64,000 nt of DNA from Qipengyuania citrea. GTDB lineage: Bacteria > Pseudomonadota > Alphaproteobacteria > Sphingomonadales > Sphingomonadaceae. The translations under genes were made by a program, and so were the position numbers. The stretch spans positions 763,360 through 827,359 of the forward strand of contig NZ_WTYG01000002.1 in NCBI RefSeq assembly GCF_009828015.1, given 5' to 3'. Positions within the stretch are counted from its first letter, which is position 1. Each line of letters begins with the position of its first letter. The notes beneath the pieces were generated by a model, which did not search any database, had not been told where the DNA came from, and saw only the letters and a list, made by a program, of their open reading frames with translations. Shown piece after piece: positions 1 through 8,467 of the stretch.

Positions 1-3000
1 GATCGCAGGCGCGCACGAAACCGCGTTCAGCCAGGCTGGCGCGCAGGAAGGACATCGGATGCGCTTTCAGGCTGAGCCGCGTGGTCTGGTAATCGGCCAC
101 CACTTCCTCGCTCAGCGGCATGGCGGGCAATTGTGTCCGCGCGGTCTCGGCGCCCTCGTCGCGCGCTGCGGCGGCGGCAAACAGTGGCAGGTCCGCCCCG
201 CCCACGATGCTGCGCGCATCCCACAGCGCTTGCCTGCGCGACAGCTGCATCGAACCGAAGCAGTCCCCGCTGGCCAGGCGTTCGATATGCGCCGGGCCGA
301 TCCGCGCGCGGTCCTTGAGCGCGGCGACATCGGCATAGGGCCCGCCCGCCTCGCGCTCGGCGATCAGCCGCGCCGCCACGGCCTCTGGCAGGCCGTCGAC
401 CTGCCGCAGGCCAAGGCGGAGCGCGATATTCCTGTCCTGCCTGCCCCGCCCCCGTTCTTGGCCGCTCGCGGGTGCCTCGCCGCCAATATCCTCCAGCGTG
501 CAATCCCACTGCGACAGATTGACGTCAGCGGGCAGCACGCTGACGCCATGCTCGCGCGCGTCGCGCACGATCTGCGCGGGGGCATAGAACCCCATCGGCT
601 GCGAATTGAGCAGCGCGCAGCCGAAGGCGGCGGGGAAATGGCATTTGAGCCAGCTCGAGACATAGACCAGATGCGCGAAGCTGGCGGCGTGGCTTTCGGG
701 GAAACCATATTCGCCGAAACCGCGGATCTGGTTGAAGCAGCGCTGCGCGAATTCGCGGTCGTAGCCGCGCTCGACCATGCGCTCGACCATCATGTCCTGC
801 AATTCGTCGACCATGCCGCGGCTGCGGAAGGTCGCCATCGCCTTGCGCAGCCGGTTGGCCTCGCGCGAGGAGAATTTCGCAGCGTCGAGCGCGATCTTCA
901 TCGCCTGTTCCTGGAAGATCGGCACACCCAGCGTGCGTTCGAGAATGCTCGACAATTCGTCGGGCGGGCCATGCTCGGGGGCAGGCGCGGGAATGACGAC
1001 CTGTTCGGCCCCGCGTCGGCGCTTGAGATAGGGATGCACCATATCGCCCTGGATCGGCCCCGGGCGCACGATGGCGACCTGGATCACGAGATCGTAGAAT
1101 TCGCGCGGGCGCAGCCGCGGCAGCATGTTCATCTGCGCGCGGCTTTCGACCTGGAACACGCCCAGCGAATCCCCCTTGCGCAGCATGGCATAGGTTTCCG
1201 GGTCCTCGCGCGGGACGCTGGCAAGGCTGAGCGGGCGATTGTAGTGATCGTCGAGCAGGTCGAGGCACTTGCGGATGCAGGTCAGCATGCCCAGCGCGAG
1301 GACATCGACCTTGAGGATGCCGAGCGCCTCGATATCGTCCTTGTCCCATTCGATGAAACTGCGTTCGGGCATCGCGCCATTGCCGATCGGCACGGTTTCG
1401 GTCAGCGCGCTTTCGGTGAGGATGAACCCGCCGACATGCTGCGACAAATGCCTTGGCATGCCAATTATTTGCTCGGTCAGTTTAAGAACCCGGCGCAAGT
1501 GTGGATCGCGCACATCCATGCCCGTCTCGGCAGCGTGTTTCTCGCTGATTTCGCGGCCCCACCCACCCCATACGGTCTTGGCCAGCGCAGCGGTGACATC
1601 CTCGGTCAGCCCCATCGCCTTGCCCACTTCGCGGATCGCCATGCGCGGGCGGTAATGGATCACCGTGGCGCACAGGCCGGCGCGATGGCGACCGTATTTG
1701 CGATAGATGTACTGGATCACCTCCTCGCGCCGCTCATGCTCGAAATCGACGTCGATATCGGGCGGCTCCTTGCGTTCTTCCGAAATGAAACGGTCGAACA
1801 GCAGCGCGTGCTTGGCCGGGTCGACGCTGGTGATGCCGAGACAATAGCAGACCGCCGAATTGGCCGCGCTGCCGCGCCCTTGGCACAGGATCGGCGGATC
1901 GACCCCGCGCGCATAATCGACGATATCCTTGATGGTGAGGAAATATCGCGCCAGGTCGAGCTTGCCGATCAGCGCCAGCTCGCGTTCGATCGTTTCGCGC
2001 ACAGTCTCCGGCACGCCGCCGGGATAGCGCCAGGCGGCCCCTTTCCAAGTTTCGCTGGTGAGATACTGCTGCGGCGCCTGCCCGTCGGGGTATATTTCCT
2101 CGGGATATTCATACGCCAGTTCGTCGAGACTGAAATCGCAGGCATCGGCCACTTCGCGCGTGGCGGCGATCGCATGCGGCCAGCGTTCGAACAGCCTGAT
2201 CATGGTCGCGGGCGGCTTGAGATAGCGTTCGCCATTGCTTTCCAGCAGGTGCCCCGCCGCCGCCACGGTGGTCTTGTGGCGGATCGCGGTCATCACGTCC
2301 TGCAACGGGCGCCTGTCGGGCGTGGCGTAATGCACGTCATTGGTGGCGAGGATGCCGAGGCCATGCGCTCTGGCGAGCGCATCGAGCTGTTCGATCCGCG
2401 CGATATCGCTGTCGGTATAGAGGAAGCTTGCGGCAAGGTGGCGAAGGGTGGGAAGCTGGGCCGCGACATGCGGCAGGATATCGGACAGCGTTCCTTCCAC
2501 CCGCACCCGATCCGCTTGCTCGCTTTCGGATCCTTCCGTCCAGGAACCGGGCGGAAAGGGGACGACATTGTTCGGCACCGTCACGGCGAAGCGCTGGTCG
2601 AGATCGCGCGGGGGCAGCAGGATCAGCTGCACATCCCCAGTATGTCCGGCCAGCATCGCAAGACTGATGTCGCAGGCGCCCTTGGCCTGCCACTCCCCGT
2701 CGAGCGTGCGCATCCGTCCGGCCGAAATCAGACGGCACAATTGGCCATAGCCGGCGCGATTGTTCGGATAAGCCAGGAAGGCAAGACCTTCGACAGTTTC
2801 TATCCTGCAGCCGATAAGCGGCTTCAATTTAAGCGTTTTTGCCTCGGCATGAATGCGGACCACACCCGCCATTGTATTGGCATCGGCAATTCCGATCGCA
2901 TCGTAACCCAGCGCCCGCGCCTGCAGCACCAGGTCGACCGCATCCGACGCCCCGCGCAGGAAGCTGAAGCAGGACACGAGTCCGAGCTCGACGAAGGGCG

Positions 3001-3076
3001 AACGCGGCGGCGCCTCGATGCTCGCGGGATCGAGCTCGATCGTTCGTTTCGGGATCTGGAGGTCGTTTTCGGGCAT
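1..3076 (-). CDS. dnaE2: Error-prone DNA polymerase DnaE2 (3' part outside window)
   Basis: C-family DNA polymerase, the catalytic polymerase of the ImuA-ImuB-DnaE2 mutasome that performs error-prone translesion synthesis after damage. The frame opens at the ATG at 3076 and runs off position 1, so 1,025 codons are visible. The family is usually about 1,050-1,100 aa, so only the C-terminal end is missing. Visible in order: a PHP domain starting FVELGLVSCFSFLRGASDA near residue 28; the catalytic aspartate segment DIDVDF near residue 438; and DnaE2-type core segments RHLSQHVGGF, KVDVLALGMLT and VAIVRPGPIQGDM. It lies downstream of the rSAM-udgX pair, separated by 122 bp that contain an inverted repeat. 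No LexA box of its own is seen, so it probably depends on the promoter at 5.9 kb or on an unseen one. Confidence 0.95.
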   Translation of the reverse strand, partial: MPENDLQIPKRTIELDPASIEAPPRSPFVELGLVSCFSFLRGASDAVDLVLQARALGYDAIGIADANTMAGVVRIHAEAKTLKLKPLIGCRIETVEGLAFLAYPNNRAGYGQLCRLISAGRMRTLDGEWQAKGACDISLAMLAGHTGDVQLILLPPRDLDQRFAVTVPNNVVPFPPGSWTEGSESEQADRVRVEGTLSDILPHVAAQLPTLRHLAASFLYTDSDIARIEQLDALARAHGLGILATNDVHYATPDRRPLQDVMTAIRHKTTVAAAGHLLESNGERYLKPPATMIRLFERWPHAIAATREVADACDFSLDELAYEYPEEIYPDGQAPQQYLTSETWKGAAWRYPGGVPETVRETIERELALIGKLDLARYFLTIKDIVDYARGVDPPILCQGRGSAANSAVCYCLGITSVDPAKHALLFDRFISEERKEPPDIDVDFEHERREEVIQYIYRKYGRHRAGLCATVIHYRPRMAIREVGKAMGLTEDVTAALAKTVWGGWGREISEKHAAETGMDVRDPHLRRVLKLTEQIIGMPRHLSQHVGGFILTESALTETVPIGNGAMPERSFIEWDKDDIEALGILKVDVLALGMLTCIRKCLDLLDDHYNRPLSLASVPREDPETYAMLRKGDSLGVFQVESRAQMNMLPRLRPREFYDLVIQVAIVRPGPIQGDMVHPYLKRRRGAEQVVIPAPAPEHGPPDELSSILERTLGVPIFQEQAMKIALDAAKFSSREANRLRKAMATFRSRGMVDELQDMMVERMVERGYDREFAQRCFNQIRGFGEYGFPESHAASFAHLVYVSSWLKCHFPAAFGCALLNSQPMGFYAPAQIVRDAREHGVSVLPADVNLSQWDCTLEDIGGEAPASGQERGRGRQDRNIALRLGLRQVDGLPEAVAARLIAEREAGGPYADVAALKDRARIGPAHIERLASGDCFGSMQLSRRQALWDARSIVGGADLPLFAAAAARDEGAETARTQLPAMPLSEEVVADYQTTRLSLKAHPMSFLRASLAERGFVRACD

Positions 3077-3099
3077 AATGGATAGGCCGCAGGACCGCC

Positions 3100-3181
3100 G
3101 TCATCGCTGCGAAGGCAGGGATCCATCCACCTGCGCCGCTGGGCGAAAGCTTGGCTGGACCCCCGCCTTCGCGGGGGTGAC
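3100..3181. repeat. Imperfect inverted repeat between udgX and dnaE2
   Basis: Two 26-nt arms (3100-3125 and 3156-3181) match as inverted repeats at 21 of 26 positions around the core GCGAAGGC / GCCTTCGC. The GCGAAGGCGGGGATCCA-like sequence resembles the dispersed intergenic repeat common in sphingomonad genomes (from memory, not checked). It could form a strong hairpin in the transcript and act as an attenuator or mRNA stabiliser before dnaE2. No poly-T tract follows on the minus strand, so it is not a standard terminator. I saw no second copy in this window. Confidence 0.75.
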
Positions 3182-3198
3182 GAGAGAAGTTGAGGGCA

Positions 3199-4668
3199 TC
3201 ATGGCGCGGCTAGTTCCGCGAGCCGTGTGCGCACCGCGGCAAGGTCGGCATCGAACAGGCGTGCCTGTTCCTCCCGCGCGGGCCCATCGAGCCGCAGCAG
3301 ATAGGACGGATGCGCGGTAACCCACAATTCGCTGCCATCCTCGAGCGGGATGGGGCGGCCCCGTGCCTTCGTGATGCTGACCGTCTTGCCCAGCATCCCG
3401 CGCGCCGCACTGGCCCCCATGGCCAGCACCAGTTTTGGCTGCACGATCGCGCGTTCGCTTTCGATCCACCAGCGGCAGGTGTCGATTTCCTTTGCGCCCG
3501 GATTCTGGTGCAGCCGCCGCTTGCCGCGCTGGACATATTTGAAATGCTTCACCGTATTGGTGACATAGGCGCCGCGCCGGTCGATCCCGGCCTTTTCCAG
3601 ATGCACGTCGAGCAATTGCCCGGCGGGACCGACGAAGGGCCGCCCCGCCTGGTCTTCCTGGTCGCCCGGCTGTTCGCCCACGATCATGAGTGCGGCATCA
3701 TCCGGCCCCTCGCCCATCACCGCATGGTTGTCGAGCTGGCCGATCGGGCATTTGCGGCAGGCATGGATCGCCTTGTCGATCGCCGCCAGCGTATCGGGCC
3801 GGTCCTCCAGCCCGTCCGCGAACAGCGACTTGCCCTTGTCGACCATCTGCGCCTCGCGGTTCTGCGCGCCCGCCACCAGTTCGGGGATGAGCGCGGCTTC
3901 GGGCATGTTCTTCCAGTATTTCTTGGGCATTTCCTTGAGCATCGCGCCGATCTTCAGCCGCGCGGGATTGAAGATCGAGGCGTAGTAGCTGCGCCACAGA
4001 TCCTCTGTCGGATCCCCTTCGGGCGCATCGGACCGCTCGGCCGGCGGGCCTTCGGACATGGTCGTCCCGTCCCAGTGCAGCGAACCGCGCGGGGTCAGGA
4101 TCGACCAGCGCATGTTCGCAAAGCGCCGCATGAAGAAGCCCGCATTGGCGCGCAGGATATGGTGATCGGGTTCGAACCAGGCGACGTAATGCTCGCCGCC
4201 TTCCCCATCTTCGTCCTCCACCAGCCGGAAGCGGACGAAGGCATGCATCTTGTGGCTGTCGCGGCGGACATTCTTGGCCAGCTCCTCCACCCGGCGCACA
4301 TCGGGATCGGCCTTGTCCTCCATGATCCGCCCGTTCGCCTGCAACCGCCACAGCAGGCGATAGAGCAGCGCGAACCGCTCGGGGTCGGAATGGAGGATCG
4401 CATTACGCGCCAGCGTCACGAAGCGCTTGTTCGCGCGCACCAGCCGCGCATCGGCGGGCGGGACGGGCATGCCCCGTTCGCTTTCCGCAGCCGGTGCGGC
4501 CGCGAACAGGTCGCCATTGCCGCCCGGCTCGACCCAGGCGATACGATCGGGCGGGACGTCGCATTGCACCAGCGTGCGGGCCTGCTCGCGCCAGAACTCG
4601 AAATCGTCCGGCTCGGGCAGGTGCACCACATGGTAGGTGTCAGCTTGCAGATGCTGGAGAGCGCTCAT
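3199..4668 (-). CDS. udgX: DUF4130 / UdgX-family uracil-DNA binding fusion protein
   Basis: Two-domain protein of 489 aa. The N-terminal half is a DUF4130-type domain (the partner domain of the radical SAM family next door). The C-terminal half, from about residue 290, is a UdgX-type uracil-DNA glycosylase-fold domain. UdgX proteins excise uracil and stay covalently attached to the abasic site through a histidine in a KRRIHQ loop. Here that loop reads KRRLHQ, with the histidine at about residue 387, and the active-site segment GEQPGDQED is present. The residues needed for suicidal cross-linking therefore appear intact. The start ATG overlaps the stop of the upstream radical SAM gene (ATGA, 4665-4668), so the pair is probably translationally coupled. 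The location inside an SOS cluster suggests damage-induced protection of uracil or abasic sites. Confidence 0.9.
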   Translation of the reverse strand: MSALQHLQADTYHVVHLPEPDDFEFWREQARTLVQCDVPPDRIAWVEPGGNGDLFAAAPAAESERGMPVPPADARLVRANKRFVTLARNAILHSDPERFALLYRLLWRLQANGRIMEDKADPDVRRVEELAKNVRRDSHKMHAFVRFRLVEDEDGEGGEHYVAWFEPDHHILRANAGFFMRRFANMRWSILTPRGSLHWDGTTMSEGPPAERSDAPEGDPTEDLWRSYYASIFNPARLKIGAMLKEMPKKYWKNMPEAALIPELVAGAQNREAQMVDKGKSLFADGLEDRPDTLAAIDKAIHACRKCPIGQLDNHAVMGEGPDDAALMIVGEQPGDQEDQAGRPFVGPAGQLLDVHLEKAGIDRRGAYVTNTVKHFKYVQRGKRRLHQNPGAKEIDTCRWWIESERAIVQPKLVLAMGASAARGMLGKTVSITKARGRPIPLEDGSELWVTAHPSYLLRLDGPAREEQARLFDADLAAVRTRLAELAAP

Positions 4669-5909
4669 GCGGTGAACAGCTCCAACTGCTCGGTCTTGGG
4701 CGCGAGCAGGCTGCGCAGGTCGGCACGGTCGGTCAGCATGACGGGCCGCCAGTCGACGGTGCAGATAAAGGGCCGCACCTTGGTCACCGACAGCGTCAAC
4801 CGGGCCACATCGTCAAGCCGCAGATTGCGATGGCGGCGGCTGGCGAGGATCTTGCCCACCGCTTTCACCCCCAGCCCGGGGACGCGCAGCAATTGTTCCT
4901 TGGTGGCGCGGTTGACATCGACCGGGAACTGTTCGCGGAATTTGAGCGCCCAGGCGAGCTTGGGATCGATGTCGAGCGGCAGGTTGCCGTCGGCCTCGGT
5001 CGCCTGCATCACTTCGACCGGCTTGTAGCCGTAGAACCGCATCAGCCAGTCGGACTGGTAAAGCCGGTGTTCGCGGATCAGCGGCGGGCGTTTCAGCGGC
5101 AGCACCGCGCTGGCATCGGGGATCGGCGAGAAGGCGCTGTAATAGACGCGGCGCAGGCGGAAATTGTCATACAGCCGGCTCGCCTTGCCGACGATGTCCG
5201 CATCGGTCGCGGCATCGGCCCCGACGATCATCTGCGTCGACTGGCCCGCGGGGGCGAAGCGCGGCGCGTGCTTGAAGCGCTTTCTGGCGTCTTTCAGTTC
5301 GCTTATGTCGCTCTTGACCCGGCCCATCGCGCCTTCGATCTGCCGCGCATCCTTGTCAGGCGCGAGCCGGGTGAGCCCGCTGTCGGTCGGCAGCTCGACA
5401 TTGATCGATACACGGTCGGCATAAAGCCCCGCTTGGTGGACGATCTCGGCATCGGCCTCGGGAATGGTCTTGAGATGGATATACCCGCGAAAATCGTGTT
5501 CTTCCCGCAGGATACGGGCGACTTCCACTAGCTGTTCCATCGTGTGGTTCGAGTTCTTCACGATGCCCGAGGACAGGAACAGCCCCTCGATATAATTGCG
5601 CCGGTAGAAGGACAGCGTGAGGTCGACCACCTCCTGCGGCGTGAACCGCGCCCGCGCGACGTTCGAACTCTTGCGGTTGACGCAGTAATGGCAGTCGAAC
5701 ACGCAGTGATTGGTCAGCAGGATCTTGAGCAGCGAGATACAGCGGCCATCGGGTGCGTAGGCGTGACAGATGCCCATCCCCTCGGTCGAACCGATTCCCT
5801 TGCCGCCCATGCTGGTGCGTTTGGCCGTGCCCGAGGACGCGCAGGAAGCGTCGTATTTTGCCGCATCGGCGAGAATCTCGAGCTTCTGAAGGACGGTTTG
5901 CGTAGCCAT
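4665..5909 (-). CDS. Putative DNA modification/repair radical SAM protein (UdgX-linked)
   Basis: Radical SAM protein of 414 aa that matches the family always found beside DUF4130/UDG-like proteins. The iron-sulfur motif is CVFDCHYC (CxxxCxxC) at about residues 68-75, after a conserved ILADAAKYDASCASSG start region. A helix-hairpin-helix-like segment (LLRVPGLGVKAVGKIL) near the C terminus suggests DNA contact. The reaction is unknown; the family is only predicted to act in DNA repair or modification. The ATG at 5909 is the only reasonable start, because the conserved N-terminal block begins right after it. It lies 2 bp from a LexA box and has no Shine-Dalgarno, so the mRNA may be leaderless. 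It is the first gene of the rSAM-udgX(-dnaE2) unit. Confidence 0.9.
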   Translation of the reverse strand: MATQTVLQKLEILADAAKYDASCASSGTAKRTSMGGKGIGSTEGMGICHAYAPDGRCISLLKILLTNHCVFDCHYCVNRKSSNVARARFTPQEVVDLTLSFYRRNYIEGLFLSSGIVKNSNHTMEQLVEVARILREEHDFRGYIHLKTIPEADAEIVHQAGLYADRVSINVELPTDSGLTRLAPDKDARQIEGAMGRVKSDISELKDARKRFKHAPRFAPAGQSTQMIVGADAATDADIVGKASRLYDNFRLRRVYYSAFSPIPDASAVLPLKRPPLIREHRLYQSDWLMRFYGYKPVEVMQATEADGNLPLDIDPKLAWALKFREQFPVDVNRATKEQLLRVPGLGVKAVGKILASRRHRNLRLDDVARLTLSVTKVRPFICTVDWRPVMLTDRADLRSLLAPKTEQLELFTA

Positions 5910-5911
5910 TC

Positions 5912-5926
5912 GTTCTATATATGTTC
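5912..5926. promoter_or_regulatory. LexA (SOS) box upstream of the radical SAM gene
   Basis: Perfect alphaproteobacterial LexA box, GTTC-TATATAT-GTTC (direct repeat with a 7-nt spacer). It ends 2 bp before the start codon of the minus-strand radical SAM gene at 5909. It overlaps the predicted -10 element, so LexA binding should block transcription directly. Confidence 0.92.
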
Positions 5927-5944
5927 CACGCAGCCCCCTGCCAA
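5916..5944 (-). promoter_or_regulatory. Predicted sigma70-type promoter for the rSAM-udgX unit
   Basis: On the minus strand TTGGCA (5939-5944) lies 17 bp before TATATA (5916-5921). The expected transcription start falls on or within a base or two of the ATG at 5909. That implies a leaderless mRNA, in agreement with the absent ribosome binding site. The -10 element lies within the LexA box. Confidence 0.65.
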
Positions 5945-5969
5945 TGTCGAATGATGCATCGAGGCGGTT

Positions 5970-7544
5970 TCAGGCGCACAAACCGTGCAGGTACCAGTCG
6001 GGAGGGCCGCCCCGGCCATCGCCGATGATACCCAGGCGGTAGATCCAGTACCGCCGGCCGGCTTCGTCCTCGATCCGGTAATAGTCGCGCAGCCGCGCGC
6101 CGCCGCGTTCGCGCCACCATTCGGGCGCGATGCGTTCGGGCCCTTCAACCCGCGCCACCTCGTGCACTTGCCCGCGCCAGCGAAACCGCTGCGGATAGCC
6201 ATCGGGCGTCGCATAGAGCACGGCAATGCTTTCGGGACTGTCGAGCAGCTTGAGCGGGCGCGCATGGAAAGCGAGCTGCCCTTGCGAGGATGCCTCGGGT
6301 TCGAGCGGCGGCTGCCAGCACTGCGCGCGCTCGGGAATATGGCTGGCAAAGGGCACGGGGCGCGTAACCGCCTGCGCTCCGAGACGAACGGTCAGCCGGT
6401 CGATACAGGCCGCCAGCGACGTGCCGTGGGTTTCCGCCGCGGTCTCGATATCGTCCTGGGCAAGTGCCAGCGGTTCCGCCCAGCTGGCCCGCAGGCGCAG
6501 CATCTCGATCCCGAACCCGGCATCCACATCGTCGAGCCGTGCCGCGAACAGCCGGACGATATGCGCCGGATCGCGTGTCGCGGCCGCCAGTTCGAGCCGG
6601 CGAACCACCACTTCGCCATCGACGCGCCACAACCCCAGTTCGAGGCGCCGGGCACCCTGCCCCCGCCCCTCGAGCTCGCGCGCCATGTCCCCGGCAAGAT
6701 CGGTGACCACCGTATCGAGCAACTGGCGATGGCGGATCGGTTCGAGCAAGCGCCGCTGGACCAGCGGCACCTGCTGCGGAACCACGGGCAGCAGCGGTTC
6801 GGGCACGCGGCCGAGCAGCTGGTCCAGCCGGACCAGCGGGTTGGCGGCAGGCGACTTGCGGTTGCGGAAACGGCGCTGGATCGCATCGCGCCCCAGGGTC
6901 GCGATCTCGCCCAGCCGCTTGAGCCCCAGCCGGCGCAACACGGTCACCACATCCTGGTCGAGCCGCAGCGCGGCCACAGGCAGATCGGACAGGGCGCGTT
7001 CGATCGCTTCGGCCCCCTCGACGATAGCCCCGTCGCGGCCATGATGCGCCAGCGCCCAGGCGGCCCCGGCGGTGGGCGCAATCGCCGTGCGAACCGCCAG
7101 CTGTCGCTGGGCAAAGGCCTGCTGCACATCGGCAAGCAGCCGGTTCTCGCCGCCGAAGAGATGCGCCACCGCGGTCACATCGACCAGCAGCCCGTCGGGC
7201 GGGTCGAGCGCGGACCACGGCCCCCAGCGCTGCGCCCAGATTGCCAGGGTCTCGAGAAAGCCGAGATCGCCCGCCGGATCGCTGGGCGCGGTGGCGATTT
7301 CGGGGCAGAGCGTACGCGCATCGGCGAGCATCATGCCCTTGTGCGCGCCGGCAGCGGCCCCCGCACGGTTGACCGCCTCGATCCGCGGGCCGTGCGCCGT
7401 GTCGGCGATCAGCACCAGCGGCCCCCTGTCCAGCACGCGGCTGTGCTCGTCCGCCATCACGCGCCAGCGGTCGATCGCCAGCGCGGGCAGCCAGATCGAC
7501 AGGATGCGGCGGGACCGCGATGATCCCGCCTCCTGCGGGCTCAC
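5970..7544 (-). CDS. imuB: ImuB, Y-family polymerase-like mutasome protein
   Basis: Y-family DNA-polymerase-like protein (524 aa) that acts as hub between the beta clamp, ImuA and DnaE2 rather than as a polymerase. The start is the GTG at 7544, which overlaps the imuA stop (GTGA, 7541-7544). A longer open frame runs upstream to 8075 but is only read-through inside imuA. The N terminus RRILSIWLPALAIDRW is typical of ImuB. The region matching the catalytic SIDE motif of true Y polymerases reads LLVDVTAVAHLFGGE and lacks the acidic pair, as expected for ImuB. The C-terminal part (WRERGGARLRDYYRIED, RRYWIYRLG) is the conserved ImuB tail. Second gene of the LexA-controlled imuAB operon. Confidence 0.93.
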   Translation of the reverse strand: MSPQEAGSSRSRRILSIWLPALAIDRWRVMADEHSRVLDRGPLVLIADTAHGPRIEAVNRAGAAAGAHKGMMLADARTLCPEIATAPSDPAGDLGFLETLAIWAQRWGPWSALDPPDGLLVDVTAVAHLFGGENRLLADVQQAFAQRQLAVRTAIAPTAGAAWALAHHGRDGAIVEGAEAIERALSDLPVAALRLDQDVVTVLRRLGLKRLGEIATLGRDAIQRRFRNRKSPAANPLVRLDQLLGRVPEPLLPVVPQQVPLVQRRLLEPIRHRQLLDTVVTDLAGDMARELEGRGQGARRLELGLWRVDGEVVVRRLELAAATRDPAHIVRLFAARLDDVDAGFGIEMLRLRASWAEPLALAQDDIETAAETHGTSLAACIDRLTVRLGAQAVTRPVPFASHIPERAQCWQPPLEPEASSQGQLAFHARPLKLLDSPESIAVLYATPDGYPQRFRWRGQVHEVARVEGPERIAPEWWRERGGARLRDYYRIEDEAGRRYWIYRLGIIGDGRGGPPDWYLHGLCA

Positions 7545-8323
7545 GCCCGGCGCAGCGGATGGCGCAAGCGCAACCCGGCCGCCCAGTTCGCCGCCGCCTC
7601 TCCGGTTTCTTCGTCCGGCTTGCGGGCCATCAGCCCGCCCTGCTCCTCGCCCAGCACCCATTCGCCCGGCGCATGCGCGCGCGCGCGGAACAGCTCCGCC
7701 CGCCAGCGGGGCGTACCGGGGGCCCGCTGGTTCCAGTGCGGCGCAGGCGACGGGGCCGAGGCGACTTCCCAGCGCATGCGTGCCGAAGACAGGTCGCGCG
7801 CGGCATCGAGCCGCACGAGGAACAAGGGCACCCCGTGCCTTTCGCTCGCCAGCGTCAACCGGCGCGAGGCAGTGAAATCGAGCGCCTTCGGATTGCCAGC
7901 AATCTCTCCCAGCACGAAGGCCAGATCGCGGCAGCGCAATCCTTCTTCCAGTGCAAAGAGCGCATCTTCCGCCTTTTCCGCCAGGACATGGATCACCCTC
8001 CCCTGCAGGGTCTGTGGCAGGCCGGCGCGATAGGGCCGACCCACCCGCCGCGCGGCCTCGCGCGTCTGGACCCACAGCACGCTGCGCCGGTCCTGCGCTT
8101 CGTCCCCGGCTTCGCGCGGCAGGCAGCGGGCATCATCGAGCGCCAGCGCCAACGCGGCGGCGCAGCCCGCACTCTCGCGCGTGGAGGCGAAGACCTCGTT
8201 GTGCAGCGCCAGACCCTGATGTGCCGCCAACCCGGGGCGCCACCGCGTGCTGCGCCGTGCGGACAGCGCGGCAACATCGGTAAAGGCCGTGAACGGCAAG
8301 GAGACAGGATCGGGCTGGGACAT
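7541..8323 (-). CDS. imuA: ImuA, RecA-like mutasome protein
   Basis: Protein of 260 aa at the head of the imuAB operon. ImuA proteins are distant RecA/SulA-like factors needed for damage-induced mutagenesis with ImuB and DnaE2. Segments such as LHEVFA-like ALHNEVFAST, VLWVQ and LAFVLGEIAGNPKALDFTASRRLTLA (split over residues 130-160) fit the RecA-like core. No intact Walker A (GxxxxGKT) is visible, which is usual for this family. The ATG at 8323 is preceded by a LexA box 17 bp upstream. The stop overlaps the imuB GTG start by 4 bp, indicating coupled translation. Confidence 0.9.
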   Translation of the reverse strand: MSQPDPVSLPFTAFTDVAALSARRSTRWRPGLAAHQGLALHNEVFASTRESAGCAAALALALDDARCLPREAGDEAQDRRSVLWVQTREAARRVGRPYRAGLPQTLQGRVIHVLAEKAEDALFALEEGLRCRDLAFVLGEIAGNPKALDFTASRRLTLASERHGVPLFLVRLDAARDLSSARMRWEVASAPSPAPHWNQRAPGTPRWRAELFRARAHAPGEWVLGEEQGGLMARKPDEETGEAAANWAAGLRLRHPLRRA

Positions 8324-8340
8324 GACGGAACGACTCGTTT

Positions 8341-8355
8341 GTTCCTTTTATGTTC
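8341..8355. promoter_or_regulatory. LexA (SOS) box upstream of imuA
   Basis: Perfect GTTC-CTTTTAT-GTTC box. It overlaps the predicted minus-strand -10 hexamer CATAAA (8347-8352), so LexA should repress imuAB directly. Confidence 0.92.
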
Positions 8356-8375
8356 CATATCGGAGCGATTCGCAA
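8347..8375 (-). promoter_or_regulatory. Predicted imuAB promoter
   Basis: Minus strand TTGCGA (8370-8375), 17-bp spacer, CATAAA (8347-8352). Transcription should start about 15-20 nt before the imuA ATG at 8323. The arrangement parallels the promoter at 5.9 kb. Confidence 0.55.
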
Positions 8376-8467
8376 TTCGGCGGACCCAGTCATCCCCCAA
8401 TCACACGATCCGGGACCGAACCGCGCGCTCGTACATTGATCGGGTAAATCCAACTCAAGGAGACACC

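Noticed and set aside
59-3085. 1,008-aa plus-strand open frame
   Set aside because: It is the antisense shadow of dnaE2 in high-GC DNA; the minus-strand protein has full polymerase motifs, this one has none.
3077-3198. Separate LexA box for dnaE2
   Set aside because: I looked for GTTC-N7-GTTC and GAAC-N7-GAAC in the gap and found neither.
3310-5028. 572-aa plus-strand open frame
   Set aside because: Antisense to udgX and the radical SAM gene; no motif and no ribosome site.
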